Source of the DNA: Bacteroidota bacterium
Lineage (GTDB): Bacteria; Bacteroidota; Bacteroidia; Bacteroidales; Paludibacteraceae
Assembly (NCBI GenBank): GCA_023459355.1
Contig: JAEWUM010000046.1
Coordinates: 1 to 64,000 of the forward strand
DNA length: 64,000 nucleotides
Direction: 5' to 3'
Shown here: piece by piece, positions 42,497 through 51,842 of the stretch
How positions within the stretch are numbered: position 1 is the stretch's first letter
Layout of the letters: every line of letters starts with the position of its first letter
Made by a program: the position numbers and the translations under genes
Notes under the pieces: generated by a model
What the model saw: the letters and a program-made list of their open reading frames with translations, nothing else
Databases searched by the model: none
What the model was told of the DNA's origin: nothing

Positions 42497-44803
42497 ATGA
42501 TGAAAAAACGAATATACCTGTTTCTATGTTTGATTATGACGATCGCTCCTCTTTTTGGAGCTGGTTCCAGAATCAGAATCAACCAATTGGGATACCTTCC
42601 TGAAGCTACAAAAAAGGCTGTATTTTTCAGCGAGTCAAACGCTAAATTGCAGGTTTTCACCATACACGATGCGCTGACAAATGAGCTTTGCGCCACCCTG
42701 CAAACAATTCAACCATGGGGAAGTTTTGATAAGTTCAACAGTAATTACATTGTTGATTTCAGCTCGTTTAAACAGGAAGGCGCTTTTTACATCAAAGCAG
42801 GAGATACTTATTCGCCAACGATATACATCAACCAAAACCTATTTATCAATACTACTGACAAGCTGATCGGATATATTCACTCACAACGTTTCGGTGATGA
42901 CATCTCAGGAGGCTGGTGGTACGATGCATCCAATAAGAACAGAAGCGCAGTAGTTAATGCAGCTGTGACCTATCAGTTGCTTTACACTTACAATCAACAT
43001 CCGGAAGTCTTCAGCGATCTGGTTGATTTTTACGGTAAAAAACAACCTAACGGCATTCCTAACATAATAGACGAAGCCAAATGGGGACTGGATTGGCTTT
43101 CAAAGGTCAATTACAAATCAGAAAGTCCTGTGGTTACCGGCAAACTGGCTGCAACTTTTGCACTCGCTTCTGATGTACTCAAAAACTTTTTTCCGGAACT
43201 TTCAACAGCATATGCCACAAAAGCAGTGGAGATTTATCAGTTTGCCAAACAAAACGTCAACCTGATAACTTCGAATAAGAGAGAAGACGTCCTGACAGAG
43301 GAAAACTGGAAGGATGACATGCAGTTAGCAGCGACACATTTATATTTTATCGACTACAACAATGAATATTTGCAGGATGCCATGGACTTTGGTGCTGCCG
43401 AACCTGTCCCTCAGTGGATTTTTTCAAATTGCGACAAACCTCTGCAGTTTTACCCATATCTGAACTGGAGTCCGTTTTTGCTGATGCAGGTTGAAAATCC
43501 ATTTATTAAGAAGAACTATCAGCAGAACATGCACATTGCCTTACTCAGGGCAAAGCTAACCGCTCAGGAGAATCCCTTTAACATCGGAATAAGCCTTTCT
43601 GAAAATTCAAACAATAAAATCACAGCATTACATAACCTGTGTTTTACATACAGGAAGCAGACAGGCGACACTACCTTTGTCAACATGGAAGAAGCGCTTT
43701 TCAACTGGATTTTCGGATGTAATCCCTGGGGAATTTCCATGGTTACAGGTCTGCCTGAAAACGGGTTAACTCCGCAGCACCCCCATTCAAAAGCATATAT
43801 CGAATCCGACAGCATACTATCCGGAGCACTTGTAAACGGTGCAATCAGCAATCTTTGTCTCAAAGGAACAGACGCTGAGGGACAGGTTTACGACGGTTCT
43901 TTTGAACGGTATCAGACCGAATGGGCAATATACCGCGATCATGTCAACGACTTTGTTACCAACCAGTCGAATATTGATGCAACAACTTCTTTATTGCATT
44001 TGTTAGCCGTTCGTCAGGCCAACAGTGAAAAGAAGGAGTACTTTGACAAAAATCAATATGACCGGGGTGGCATCAACCGTTTCAATCCTGATAAAAAACA
44101 AATAGCCATTATTTTCACCGGTCACCAATATACTGATGGCTATAAGAAAATCAGGTCAACACTGAACAGGCATAAAGTTAAAGCATCCTTCTTTTTCTCA
44201 GGAGATTTTATGCGAAAAGCGGGCAATGCACGAAAAATCAAAAAACTTAAAGACGACGGGCATTATATAGGGCCGGCCACAAACCATTACGAGCAACTTG
44301 CCGACTGGAACGGAGTTCCATCCTCAAATATGCGTAAAACTTCATTCCTGAATGATCTGAAAGAAAACTATGCCGCGTTAAAAAAACTGGGAATCAGCAA
44401 ACAACAGGCACCTTTTTTCAATCCGCCTTTTGAATTATACAACGACAGTATCAGCAAATGGTGTAAAGATGCAGGCATCTATCTGGTTCGCTCTACACCG
44501 GGCACCTACTCGAATCTCGATTACACATTTCCCGAAATGAGAGAAAATTACTACTCAACCAAAGAAATTATGGATAGAATCATGCAGGTAGAAAGATCAA
44601 ACGGATTAAACGGGTATATCCTGCAATTTCATTTTGGAACCAACCCGGGAAGGAAAGATAAGTTATACAACAGCCTTTCAACCATCATCGGAAGTTTAAA
44701 GAATGCCGGCTATCAGTTTACAGACCTGTATTCGGCCACAAATCTGATATCAGAACCGAAGCCGGAACAGTATGTTCAGAAGAAGAACAAATCAAAAAAA
44801 TAA
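42497..44803 (+). CDS. GH9-like and polysaccharide-deacetylase-like fusion, probable pseudoenzyme
   Basis: Exported protein of 768 residues from ATG 42497 (signal peptide ending FGAG). Order: Ig-like cellulase N-terminal domain (about 25-115), (alpha/alpha)6 GH9-like domain (about 120-510), polysaccharide-deacetylase-like domain (about 535-745). The GH9 catalytic-base motif DAGD reads DASN (Asp143, Asn146), and where GH9 has the catalytic Glu (TNE) it has TNQ (Gln490). In the deacetylase part the first motif, normally TFDDG, reads FTGHQYTDG (540-548) and the H(S/T)xxH site is lost (GPATNHYEQ). NPPF and LQFHFG remain. The fold is recognisable but the chemistry is doubtful; glycan binding is one option. 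Confidence 0.82.
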   Translation: MMKKRIYLFLCLIMTIAPLFGAGSRIRINQLGYLPEATKKAVFFSESNAKLQVFTIHDALTNELCATLQTIQPWGSFDKFNSNYIVDFSSFKQEGAFYIKAGDTYSPTIYINQNLFINTTDKLIGYIHSQRFGDDISGGWWYDASNKNRSAVVNAAVTYQLLYTYNQHPEVFSDLVDFYGKKQPNGIPNIIDEAKWGLDWLSKVNYKSESPVVTGKLAATFALASDVLKNFFPELSTAYATKAVEIYQFAKQNVNLITSNKREDVLTEENWKDDMQLAATHLYFIDYNNEYLQDAMDFGAAEPVPQWIFSNCDKPLQFYPYLNWSPFLLMQVENPFIKKNYQQNMHIALLRAKLTAQENPFNIGISLSENSNNKITALHNLCFTYRKQTGDTTFVNMEEALFNWIFGCNPWGISMVTGLPENGLTPQHPHSKAYIESDSILSGALVNGAISNLCLKGTDAEGQVYDGSFERYQTEWAIYRDHVNDFVTNQSNIDATTSLLHLLAVRQANSEKKEYFDKNQYDRGGINRFNPDKKQIAIIFTGHQYTDGYKKIRSTLNRHKVKASFFFSGDFMRKAGNARKIKKLKDDGHYIGPATNHYEQLADWNGVPSSNMRKTSFLNDLKENYAALKKLGISKQQAPFFNPPFELYNDSISKWCKDAGIYLVRSTPGTYSNLDYTFPEMRENYYSTKEIMDRIMQVERSNGLNGYILQFHFGTNPGRKDKLYNSLSTIIGSLKNAGYQFTDLYSATNLISEPKPEQYVQKKNKSKK

Positions 44804-44837
44804 AACCACAAAGTTTATTGCTGAACTTTATGGTTTT
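44802..44837 (+). terminator. Terminator after the GH9-like gene
   Basis: AAAACCACAAAGTT (44802-44815) pairs with AACTTTATGGTTTT (44824-44837) at 13 of 14 positions. It overlaps the stop codon and ends with a T-run. It can also serve the tRNA-His transcript from the other strand. Confidence 0.75.
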
Positions 44838-44854
44838 ACTCAATTTAAACTATG

Positions 44855-44929
<75 letters not shown>

Positions 44930-44942
44930 ATGTTTTCGAGCG

Positions 44943-44973
44943 CAAAGATAATACAGCAAAAAGTTATATGCAA
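44943..44973 (-). promoter_or_regulatory. Promoter of tRNA-His
   Basis: On the minus strand TTG (44971-44973), 20 bp, TATCTTTG (44943-44950), 14 bp before the tRNA 5' end. This supports the gene as expressed. Confidence 0.75.
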
Positions 44974-45041
44974 GCGATTTTGACAAAATTAAAATAAATT
45001 TTACATAAAGCTGACTATCAAACACATAAACAAACACGCTA

Positions 45042-45743
45042 ATGGGACTTCTACTTACAAATACTGAATTAGACCGGCAAATCAACCATATTAAAAGGCA
45101 AATCAGACTCTCGATGGACGGCATCATTGCTGATTCGATGAAAGCACACGGCATTAACTACAAAAAAAATTACGGTGTTTCAATCACCCGACTCAGAGAT
45201 ATAGCAAAGGGTTATGATAAAAGCCATGATCTGGCACAACGCTTATGGTTACTTGAGATACGTGAAACCATGATACTTGCTTCACTCCTGCAACCTGCAG
45301 AAACATTCGCACCGAAGCTTGCTGCTGATTGGTCAAATAAATGCAATAACATTGAATTAATTGAGCAGGTATGTATGAATTTATTTCAACACCTGCCTTT
45401 CGCGGTTGACTTCGGTCTGAATTGCATTCAGTCGGAAAACAGGCAACAACAAACAATCGGTTTCAGCCTGTTGCTAAGAATATACAAACAACTGAACGTT
45501 GCAGAGATTAATCAAATCATACAACGCGTACTTCAAATGCAGATACCAAATGATGAAAAGGCATTACATAATATGGTCGCCGTTTGTATGGCTCGACTCA
45601 CCCGAAAAGACGAAGAAACAGCACAAACAATCTACAAAAGTCTTGAACCATTCAGGGATGACAGCATTGCAGGAAGAAATCACATCTTTCGGACAGTAAA
45701 ACAAGAATTAATATTTTTAGGATATCTGAATGAGAAATTCTGA
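45042..45743 (+). CDS. DNA alkylation repair-like HEAT protein (AlkD family)
   Basis: Cytoplasmic, all-helical protein of 233 residues resembling AlkD-type HEAT-like repeat proteins: YGVSITRLRDIAKGYDKSHD near the N-terminus matches the family start, then LAQRLWLLEIRETMILASLL and ELIEQVCMNLFQHLPF. AlkD is a DNA glycosylase for N3/N7-alkyl purines; whether the catalytic Trp/Asp/Arg set is conserved cannot be judged here. It stands 36 bp before the Fur-family gene, which has its own -7 box. Confidence 0.75.
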   Translation: MGLLLTNTELDRQINHIKRQIRLSMDGIIADSMKAHGINYKKNYGVSITRLRDIAKGYDKSHDLAQRLWLLEIRETMILASLLQPAETFAPKLAADWSNKCNNIELIEQVCMNLFQHLPFAVDFGLNCIQSENRQQQTIGFSLLLRIYKQLNVAEINQIIQRVLQMQIPNDEKALHNMVAVCMARLTRKDEETAQTIYKSLEPFRDDSIAGRNHIFRTVKQELIFLGYLNEKF

Positions 45744-45752
45744 AAAATGCCT

Positions 45753-45760
45753 TATCTTTG
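45753..45760 (+). promoter_or_regulatory. -7 box of the Fur-purA unit
   Basis: TATCTTTG fits TAnnTTTG, 19 bp before the Fur-family start codon; no clear TTTG at -33. Confidence 0.45.
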
Positions 45761-45779
45761 TGTGGTTTAATCAGTATCA

Positions 45780-46217
45780 ATGAAAGAAGAAAGTTCCACC
45801 ATCGTCAATATATTCACGGAATACCTGGTCAGACATAAACACAGAAAGACCCCCGAAAGATTTGCTATACTGGAAAAGATATATACCCTTGAAGGGCATT
45901 TTGATGCTGAGAAACTTTATGAAAGCATGCAAAATGAATACAGGGTCAGTTTAGCAACTGTATACAACACACTTGATTTACTTTTGGAAGCCGGGCTTGT
46001 CATAAAACACCAGTTTGACGGTTTATCAGCCCAATACGAAAAATCAATCGGCGCTAACATCCACAACCATTCTGTTTGTATTGTATGCGGAAAGGTCAAG
46101 GAGTTTACAGATAAAAAAATAAAAAAAGCAATTCAGTCGAAGGAGTTTGCCAATTTTCAAAGCACACATTATTCCCTTTATATCTATGGGATATGTAAAA
46201 AATGCAGTAAAAAATAA
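45780..46217 (+). CDS. Fur-family transcriptional regulator
   Basis: Metal- or peroxide-responsive repressor of 145 residues. Winged helix (about 20-85: RKTPERFAILEKIYTLEGHF, VSLATVYNTLDLLLEAG), then a dimerisation domain with the metal-binding NIHNHSVCIVCGKVKEF and the C-terminal CKKCSKK; the two CxxC pairs form a structural zinc site. Which branch (Fur, PerR, Zur) is not clear, and the usual HHDH motif is replaced by NIHNH. purA starts 14 bp downstream, so both share a transcript. Confidence 0.92.
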   Translation: MKEESSTIVNIFTEYLVRHKHRKTPERFAILEKIYTLEGHFDAEKLYESMQNEYRVSLATVYNTLDLLLEAGLVIKHQFDGLSAQYEKSIGANIHNHSVCIVCGKVKEFTDKKIKKAIQSKEFANFQSTHYSLYIYGICKKCSKK

Positions 46218-46231
46218 TTTATAATATAACA

Positions 46232-47491
46232 ATGAAAGTAGATGTATTATTAGGACTCCAATGGGGTGACGAAGGAAAAGGGAAAGTAGTGGATGTATTA
46301 ACGCCCGGCTATGATCTGGTAACAAGGTTTCAGGGGGGGCCCAATGCTGGTCACACACTCGAATTTGAAGGACAAAAATACGTGCTGCGCTCCATCCCTT
46401 CAGGCATCTTTCAGGGAGACAAAACCAATATAATCGGCAACGGAGTGGTGCTCGATCCCGCCCTTTTCAAGGCCGAAGTTGAAGCACTCGAAGCATCAGG
46501 ACACCCATTGACCAAAAGATTGAAAATTTCAAAAAAGGCACATCTCATTTTACCGACACACCGTTTACTCGACCAGGCTTATGAATCAGCTAAGGGAGAA
46601 GGAAAAATCGGCACAACCGGAAAAGGTATCGGTCCCACCTATACGGATAAAGTCAGTCGTAACGGGGTAAGAGTTGGCGATATATTGCATAATTTCGAAG
46701 AAAAATACAATACTGCTATCAAAAGGCATCAGGAACTGCTGGCACAATATAATTTCGAATATGATCTGGCAACACTTGAAAAAGATTGGTTTGAAGGCAT
46801 AGCATGTATCAGGAAGTTTGAACTTATTGACAGTGAACATGTAATTAACGACGCTATCAAGGCAGAAAAGAAAATATTGGCAGAAGGAGCTCAGGGCACC
46901 ATGCTGGATGTTGATTTTGGCTCATATCCCTTTGTGACTTCTTCAAACACCATTTGTGCCGGAGCCTGTACCGGACTGGGTGTTGCACCACGCAACATCG
47001 GAGAAGTATATGGAATCTTTAAAGCCTATTGTACCCGTGTAGGTAGCGGTCCGTTTCCGACAGAGCTTTTCGATGAAACAGGAGACTTAATGCGTAAAAA
47101 CGGCAATGAATTCGGCTCGGTAACCGGTCGCCCGCGTCGTTGTGGATGGGTTGATTTAGTTGCCCTGAAATATGCGGTGATGGTCAATGGCGTCACACAA
47201 CTCATCATGATGAAAAGTGATGTAATGGACGCCTTCGAAACCATCAAGGCTTGCGTGGCGTATAAAATCAATGATGTTATTACAGAAGAATTTCCCTACT
47301 CGATTGAAGGAGACATTGAGCCCATTTACGCTGAGTTACCAGGATGGCAAACAGATATGACCAAAATGCAATCGGAAGATGAATTCCCGGAAGAATTCAA
47401 TGCATACCTGAATTTTCTGGAAGAAGAACTGGAAGTGCCCATTAAAATCGTATCGGTAGGTCCCGACCGGGCACAGACTATTCTCAGATAA
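46232..47491 (+). CDS. purA: Adenylosuccinate synthase
   Basis: Converts IMP and aspartate to adenylosuccinate with GTP, first step to AMP. 419 residues. Motifs: LGLQWGDEGKGKVVDVLT with catalytic Asp and P-loop-like GDEGKGK, QGGPNAGHT with the catalytic His, GTTGKGIGPTYTDKVSRNG, ILAEGAQGTMLDVDFGSYPF, and TGRPRRCGWVDLVALKYAV. Linked to a Fur-type regulator, a common arrangement in Bacteroidales. Confidence 0.97.
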   Translation: MKVDVLLGLQWGDEGKGKVVDVLTPGYDLVTRFQGGPNAGHTLEFEGQKYVLRSIPSGIFQGDKTNIIGNGVVLDPALFKAEVEALEASGHPLTKRLKISKKAHLILPTHRLLDQAYESAKGEGKIGTTGKGIGPTYTDKVSRNGVRVGDILHNFEEKYNTAIKRHQELLAQYNFEYDLATLEKDWFEGIACIRKFELIDSEHVINDAIKAEKKILAEGAQGTMLDVDFGSYPFVTSSNTICAGACTGLGVAPRNIGEVYGIFKAYCTRVGSGPFPTELFDETGDLMRKNGNEFGSVTGRPRRCGWVDLVALKYAVMVNGVTQLIMMKSDVMDAFETIKACVAYKINDVITEEFPYSIEGDIEPIYAELPGWQTDMTKMQSEDEFPEEFNAYLNFLEEELEVPIKIVSVGPDRAQTILR

Positions 47492-47556
47492 AGAAACAAA
47501 ACAAACAATCAATCAATATTTTCATATGAAACTATTGATATCTTTTAAACCTTTTC

Positions 47557-47620
47557 TTTTCCATAGTGAGTACAAAATTAAACTAATAAAGCTTTAACCG
47601 GGAATACTCACTATGGAAAA
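47557..47620. repeat. 16-bp inverted repeat covering the start of an AraC-type gene
   Basis: TTTTCCATAGTGAGTA (47557-47572) and its exact reverse complement (47605-47620) with a 32-bp centre. The right arm contains the ATG at 47613. In RNA the start codon would be paired; in DNA it could be a regulator site. Confidence 0.85.
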
Positions 47621-48764
47621 AAACGCTATCTTAACCATTGCCGTTTTAGGAGCATTCAATTTAGGTTTACTCACAGTTATTTGCTGGATACGTTCAGTAA
47701 AAATCCCGGCTTTTTTCTGGTTGGGATGGATATTCTTCCCTCCCACTTTGGCAATCATAAACAACACCCATTTTTTGCTCGAAAACGGGAATATTATTTT
47801 AGAACACATAACCTTATTGCTGAATGTGTCCTGGGGAGCATATTTGTACTTGTTTTTTCAAAACCTGAAAAACCCGGAACAAAGGAAAACAAAAATCAAC
47901 TGGCTTCTATTTACACCTTCAATACTTTATATTCCCTTTATTATTCTTACAATTATTGATTCAACACTGGCCGAAGAAACAATTCGCAAATTGCATAACA
48001 ATGAAATGAACTTTTTCAGTTTGTTTTACAATTTTCTGATTTGTATCTATGCCATTGCGGTTAATATCTTGCTGCTGATAAAAGAAATCAGAACAGAAAA
48101 GACGAATGACACAACAGGTAATCAGGCATTAAGAGAAAGAAGAGAAATGCTCTCATTGATGCTGGCTCTGCAATTGTTTGCCTTTGTACCTTTTCTGTTG
48201 AAAGCAGATATCGGATACATCATCTTGTATATGCCGGTATTCGGACAAATTTTCTTTATTTATATGTTCCTGAGGTTATCGAATTCAACATCTGCCCTGA
48301 TGCAGTTCTCTTATGTACAACCTATAAAAGACCTTGAAACCACTTTCATTATCAAAGATTCGGCAAAATATGCGTCCATACATGTTGATGAAGAGAAAAT
48401 CAATATGATATACAAAGAAATTGTCACACTGATGGAACACAGAAAACCATATATTGCTATGAATTACAGTCTCGCAGCTATGTCTCATGAACTTAACATT
48501 CTCCCCAACATCCTTTCGATGGTTATTAATAAAAAATTCAATACAAATTTCAGGGATTTTATCAATAGTTATCGAATCAGACATGCTTTAACCTTACTGG
48601 ATGACTTTGAGAAAAAGAATCTGACCATCGAAAGCGTTGCTTATGAAAGCGGTTTTAACAACAGAACCAGTTTTTACAATGCATTCAAAAAACAAACAGA
48701 CAAATTACCTTCAGCGTATCTCAAAGAAAAGGTTAATTTCAAGGCGAATAACCAATTCGCCTAA
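47613..48764 (+). CDS. AraC-family regulator with N-terminal membrane domain
   Basis: Predicted membrane-bound regulator of 383 residues. The first ~220 residues form about seven hydrophobic helices (NLGLLTVICWIRSV, ITLLLNVSWGAYLYLFF, LALQLFAFVPFLL, FFIYMFLRL), a linker follows, then an AraC helix-turn-helix domain (last ~110 residues: SLAAMSHELNILPNILSMVI, TIESVAYESGFNNRTSFYNA). It has the same layout as the regulator at 11451-12794 but a different sequence. The start codon lies in an inverted repeat. Targets are unknown; it converges on the propeller gene, which ends 5 bp away. Confidence 0.88.
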   Translation: MEKNAILTIAVLGAFNLGLLTVICWIRSVKIPAFFWLGWIFFPPTLAIINNTHFLLENGNIILEHITLLLNVSWGAYLYLFFQNLKNPEQRKTKINWLLFTPSILYIPFIILTIIDSTLAEETIRKLHNNEMNFFSLFYNFLICIYAIAVNILLLIKEIRTEKTNDTTGNQALRERREMLSLMLALQLFAFVPFLLKADIGYIILYMPVFGQIFFIYMFLRLSNSTSALMQFSYVQPIKDLETTFIIKDSAKYASIHVDEEKINMIYKEIVTLMEHRKPYIAMNYSLAAMSHELNILPNILSMVINKKFNTNFRDFINSYRIRHALTLLDDFEKKNLTIESVAYESGFNNRTSFYNAFKKQTDKLPSAYLKEKVNFKANNQFA

Positions 48765-48768
48765 TGTG

Positions 48769-49989
48769 TTATTGCATTAAGTACACTTTGTTTGCTTCTG
48801 TAATATAAACCAGGTTTTCACCCAGCATATCCATATCAACAACAATATTGTCCAAATCAACAATCTTAACCAGTTTTCCGGTTTTGGCATCTAAAATGAG
48901 CATCTGGTTTATCCAGTTCTTTTTTACTTTAGCGCCACTTGCCAGGTAAACCATTTTATCTCCGGCAGCCAGGAATTTTCCATGTGACACTTTAGTTGCC
49001 AAGGTTGATCCCATACCCGGATAACGCACTCCTCTCAAATCAGGAATCCCTACTTTTTTGTTATATTCCCACAGTTTCTTACCTTTTACATTAAAAGAAA
49101 GCACAGAACCATTGGTTGCCACAAATAGCTGATTTGCGTTTTTAACAAGTGAACTTACGCCGGTCTGACCATTTACATCCACAAAACTATCCCATTTTTT
49201 ATCCAGATCTTCATTGATACAATACAACCTGGCTGTACCTTCTTTTGTGTTTTTTTGTCCCACCGGAGCATTTGCCACAAAAACAAGATTCTGAAAACTT
49301 ACCGGAGCTACAGTCATAATCGGAAGCGACTGTAACATTCCGTATTGTTCTTTACTTTTCAACATTTTACCATCCAACCCTATTTTAGTAAGTTTGAAAG
49401 GCGCAGCATTGATAATTTCATTTTTGAGAATCAATGGTTGATTAGGGACTGCATGCTCCTTAATTGTTTTTCCCAACAGGAACTTTTCATTACAATACGT
49501 TTGTGATTTAATTTTACCGGTACCCGGATCGAAAATGTATAATGAATCATTACTCGATACCGCAACAATCGCATCACTGATTGCAGGTGCCGACAACTTA
49601 GAACTGGCATTCAACCGGGTATACCACAACTGATTACCATCAGAATCGAACATTTCGACGGACAAAGCATTGTAGGTAACCTTATCCCAGAGAGATGAAA
49701 ACGCACTAAGCGTCTGTCCTTTTTTGCCCTCCACATTATAACCTGAACAAACCAAACCGGTTGAGTTACATTCGATGAGCCGACAGGTTACTTCGGGTAA
49801 TATCTTCTCCCAGATAACCGACATATCTGCAGGTTTCAATGCAGCCACCCCTTTCTGACCGGCAACATATATCACGTCATTACCGGTTTTCAATGAGGTA
49901 AGATTTCCGATATTCAGGGTTTGAGAAACGATGAACATACCCGGCAGAAAAGCTACAAGCATTAACGATTTTAAAATGATCCTTTTCAT
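48769..49989 (-). CDS. PQQ-like beta-propeller protein, exported
   Basis: Protein of 406 residues with a signal peptide (about 1-23, ending FIVSQ). The rest contains propeller blades of the PQQ/BamB type: VIYVAGQKGVAALKPADMSV, LYIFDPGTGKIKS, ARLYCINEDLDKKWDSFVD, VLSFNVKGKKLWEYN, LILDAKTGKLVKIVDL. No catalytic residues are visible; a scaffold or ligand-binding role in the periplasm or at the surface is likely. It lies 41 bp downstream of a lipoprotein gene on the same strand. Confidence 0.78.
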   Translation of the reverse strand: MKRIILKSLMLVAFLPGMFIVSQTLNIGNLTSLKTGNDVIYVAGQKGVAALKPADMSVIWEKILPEVTCRLIECNSTGLVCSGYNVEGKKGQTLSAFSSLWDKVTYNALSVEMFDSDGNQLWYTRLNASSKLSAPAISDAIVAVSSNDSLYIFDPGTGKIKSQTYCNEKFLLGKTIKEHAVPNQPLILKNEIINAAPFKLTKIGLDGKMLKSKEQYGMLQSLPIMTVAPVSFQNLVFVANAPVGQKNTKEGTARLYCINEDLDKKWDSFVDVNGQTGVSSLVKNANQLFVATNGSVLSFNVKGKKLWEYNKKVGIPDLRGVRYPGMGSTLATKVSHGKFLAAGDKMVYLASGAKVKKNWINQMLILDAKTGKLVKIVDLDNIVVDMDMLGENLVYITEANKVYLMQ

Positions 49990-50030
49990 GTGATTTTTAA
50001 ATTAAAATTAAACCTATTTTAGGTGATTAT

Positions 50031-50561
50031 TCATTCAACCTGATTGGCATAGAACGTTCCTTCGAAATCAAAGTTACCTCCAACATTAAATTTGATAAAG
50101 CCCTTTACTGCCGTATCAGAGAGTTCGGTAACTTTCGAATAATATAAAGTAGAATCAGCTGTTGCTGTGCTCACACTTGGATAACCATATTCATCTGCAT
50201 ACCTTCTGAGATAAACCGTGGTAAATGCCGTCCCACCAGCATTTCCGCCAACCGGATAATTTTTATTGATTTTCAGTTTTCCCGAAACATCATTAATATA
50301 AAAATCAATCGAAAATCCCGGACGGGTACCCATTGTTATGAGTGTTAATTGTTGATGTTCCGGCTTATTATTTTCTGCCGGATAGTCGGTCAGCATAACC
50401 CTGGAAATTGCCAATACTGTATCCTTTCCATTAATTTTTGCCGCTATTGTATTTACATCAGCAGCCTTTTCTTCATCTTCCGGATTGAAAACTTCTTCAC
50501 AAGAATAAAAATTCAACAATGTGATAAATAAAAAAAACGGAATAGCAGAATTTGATTTCAT
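50031..50561 (-). CDS. Hypothetical lipoprotein
   Basis: Lipoprotein of 176 residues, not recognised with certainty. The signal peptide ends LLNFYSC (cysteine about residue 21), followed by EEVFNPEDEEK, an acidic tether seen in surface-exposed Bacteroidota lipoproteins. The beta-rich body opens INGKDTVLAISRVMLTDY and resembles DUF6252-type domains. It precedes the propeller gene by 41 bp, so the two may work together. A TAACTTTG box (50605-50612, minus) is a weak promoter candidate. Confidence 0.6.
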   Translation of the reverse strand: MKSNSAIPFFLFITLLNFYSCEEVFNPEDEEKAADVNTIAAKINGKDTVLAISRVMLTDYPAENNKPEHQQLTLITMGTRPGFSIDFYINDVSGKLKINKNYPVGGNAGGTAFTTVYLRRYADEYGYPSVSTATADSTLYYSKVTELSDTAVKGFIKFNVGGNFDFEGTFYANQVE

Positions 50562-50655
50562 AATAATTAATTTAATAAGTTAACTGGATTTTACATATCG
50601 CTGACAAAGTTATCATGTCGCATAAAGTTTCTTGTCAACTTTTATAAATGTTGAC

Positions 50656-50690
50656 AAAAAAAAGCTGTATCAGAATTTCTCCGATACAGC
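50656..50690 (-). terminator. Terminator after the alkaline phosphatase gene
   Basis: On the minus strand GCTGTATC (50690-50683) pairs with GATACAGC (50671-50664), then a run of eight T. It lies 60 bp after the phosphatase stop and before the lipoprotein gene. Confidence 0.9.
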
Positions 50691-50749
50691 CATATAACTC
50701 AATTATTTATGTCCCAATACAACAGATATGCTCTGGTGAGGACAAATAA

Positions 50750-51814
50750 TTATTTCAGATTAAGCAGTTTTGCAATTTTTCCTTTAAAATCGGTATTTTC
50801 CATGAAGCCAGTAAACTCTTCCGCACCCGGTCCGAATGCAAATACCGGCACAGGCACACCCGAATGACCTTTTGTTGAGAATTTAGCTTTCACCTTGCCT
50901 TTTTCAATACTACCATCAGTTAATGTTAATCCGCCTGTTTCATGATCTGCGGTAATTACAACAAGTGTATTGCCATCTTTTTCAGCAAAATCAAGCACCT
51001 TACCTATTGTCTTGTCAAAATCCAGTGTTTCCCTGATAATTTGCTCGATATCATTGGTATGACCCGCCCAATCGATCTGTGAGCCTTCCACCATCAGGAA
51101 AAAACCTTTTTTGTTCTTATTCAGTATATCAATTGCAACCACCGTCGCATCGGGAAGCAAATCACCACGTTCAGGCATGGCAGGTGGTTGATCTTCATGA
51201 ATTAATCCTGCCAGCTTCCCCGAGTTTATTTTTTTCACTTCATTCAGGTCATAAGCAATCTGATATTGTTTGTCTTTTAATTCCTGTATCAGGTTCCGGC
51301 CATCTTTACGCGATTCAAAGTACTTTCTGCCACCGCCGATAAAAACATCGATATCTGTTTTCAGAAAATCAGCCGCAGCCGCCTCGTACATACTTCGATG
51401 AAACTGGTGAGCAATAAACGTAGCCGGAGTAACATAGGTAATAGCACAGGAAACAACTATTCCGGTAGCCAGGCCATTACGATCGGCTTGTTCCAGGATA
51501 CTTTCTACGGCAACTGAGTCGGGGCTCATTCCAATCATCCCGTAATTGGTTTTTACTCCGGTAGCGAGGGCTGTCCCGCCTGCACCCGAATCCGTTACAA
51601 AACGGTTAGCGCAATATGTTTTTGAATATCCAACATGTTTACACCGTTCTAATTCGAGTTTATTTCCATTTGTAACCATGGCTGCATATATATGCGCCAT
51701 TCCCATTCCATCTCCGATTAAAAGAATAACATTCTCCGGTTTTTTTGTTGCCGAAACGGATCCCAAAAGGATAGTTGCGACAAACAGCAAGGCAGTAAAT
51801 CTCTTTAACATCAC
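50750..51814 (-). CDS. Alkaline phosphatase (PhoA family)
   Basis: Exported phosphomonoesterase of 354 residues. A signal peptide (ending SVSA) precedes the core: metal ligand Asp in LLIGDGMGMAH, nucleophile Ser76 in FVTDSGAGGTALATG, then SQIDWAGHTND and TADHETGGLT with further metal ligands. It is shorter than E. coli PhoA, normal for the compact Bacteroidota type. Releases inorganic phosphate in the periplasm. No Pho box can be named from the sequence. Confidence 0.95.
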   Translation of the reverse strand: MMLKRFTALLFVATILLGSVSATKKPENVILLIGDGMGMAHIYAAMVTNGNKLELERCKHVGYSKTYCANRFVTDSGAGGTALATGVKTNYGMIGMSPDSVAVESILEQADRNGLATGIVVSCAITYVTPATFIAHQFHRSMYEAAAADFLKTDIDVFIGGGRKYFESRKDGRNLIQELKDKQYQIAYDLNEVKKINSGKLAGLIHEDQPPAMPERGDLLPDATVVAIDILNKNKKGFFLMVEGSQIDWAGHTNDIEQIIRETLDFDKTIGKVLDFAEKDGNTLVVITADHETGGLTLTDGSIEKGKVKAKFSTKGHSGVPVPVFAFGPGAEEFTGFMENTDFKGKIAKLLNLK

Positions 51815-51842
51815 AATTAAATCTTATTAAAAACATCAAGCG

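Noticed and set aside
45780..46217. Naming the Fur-family gene perR or zur
   Set aside because: The metal-site residues do not decide the branch and the purA neighbour gives no metal context.
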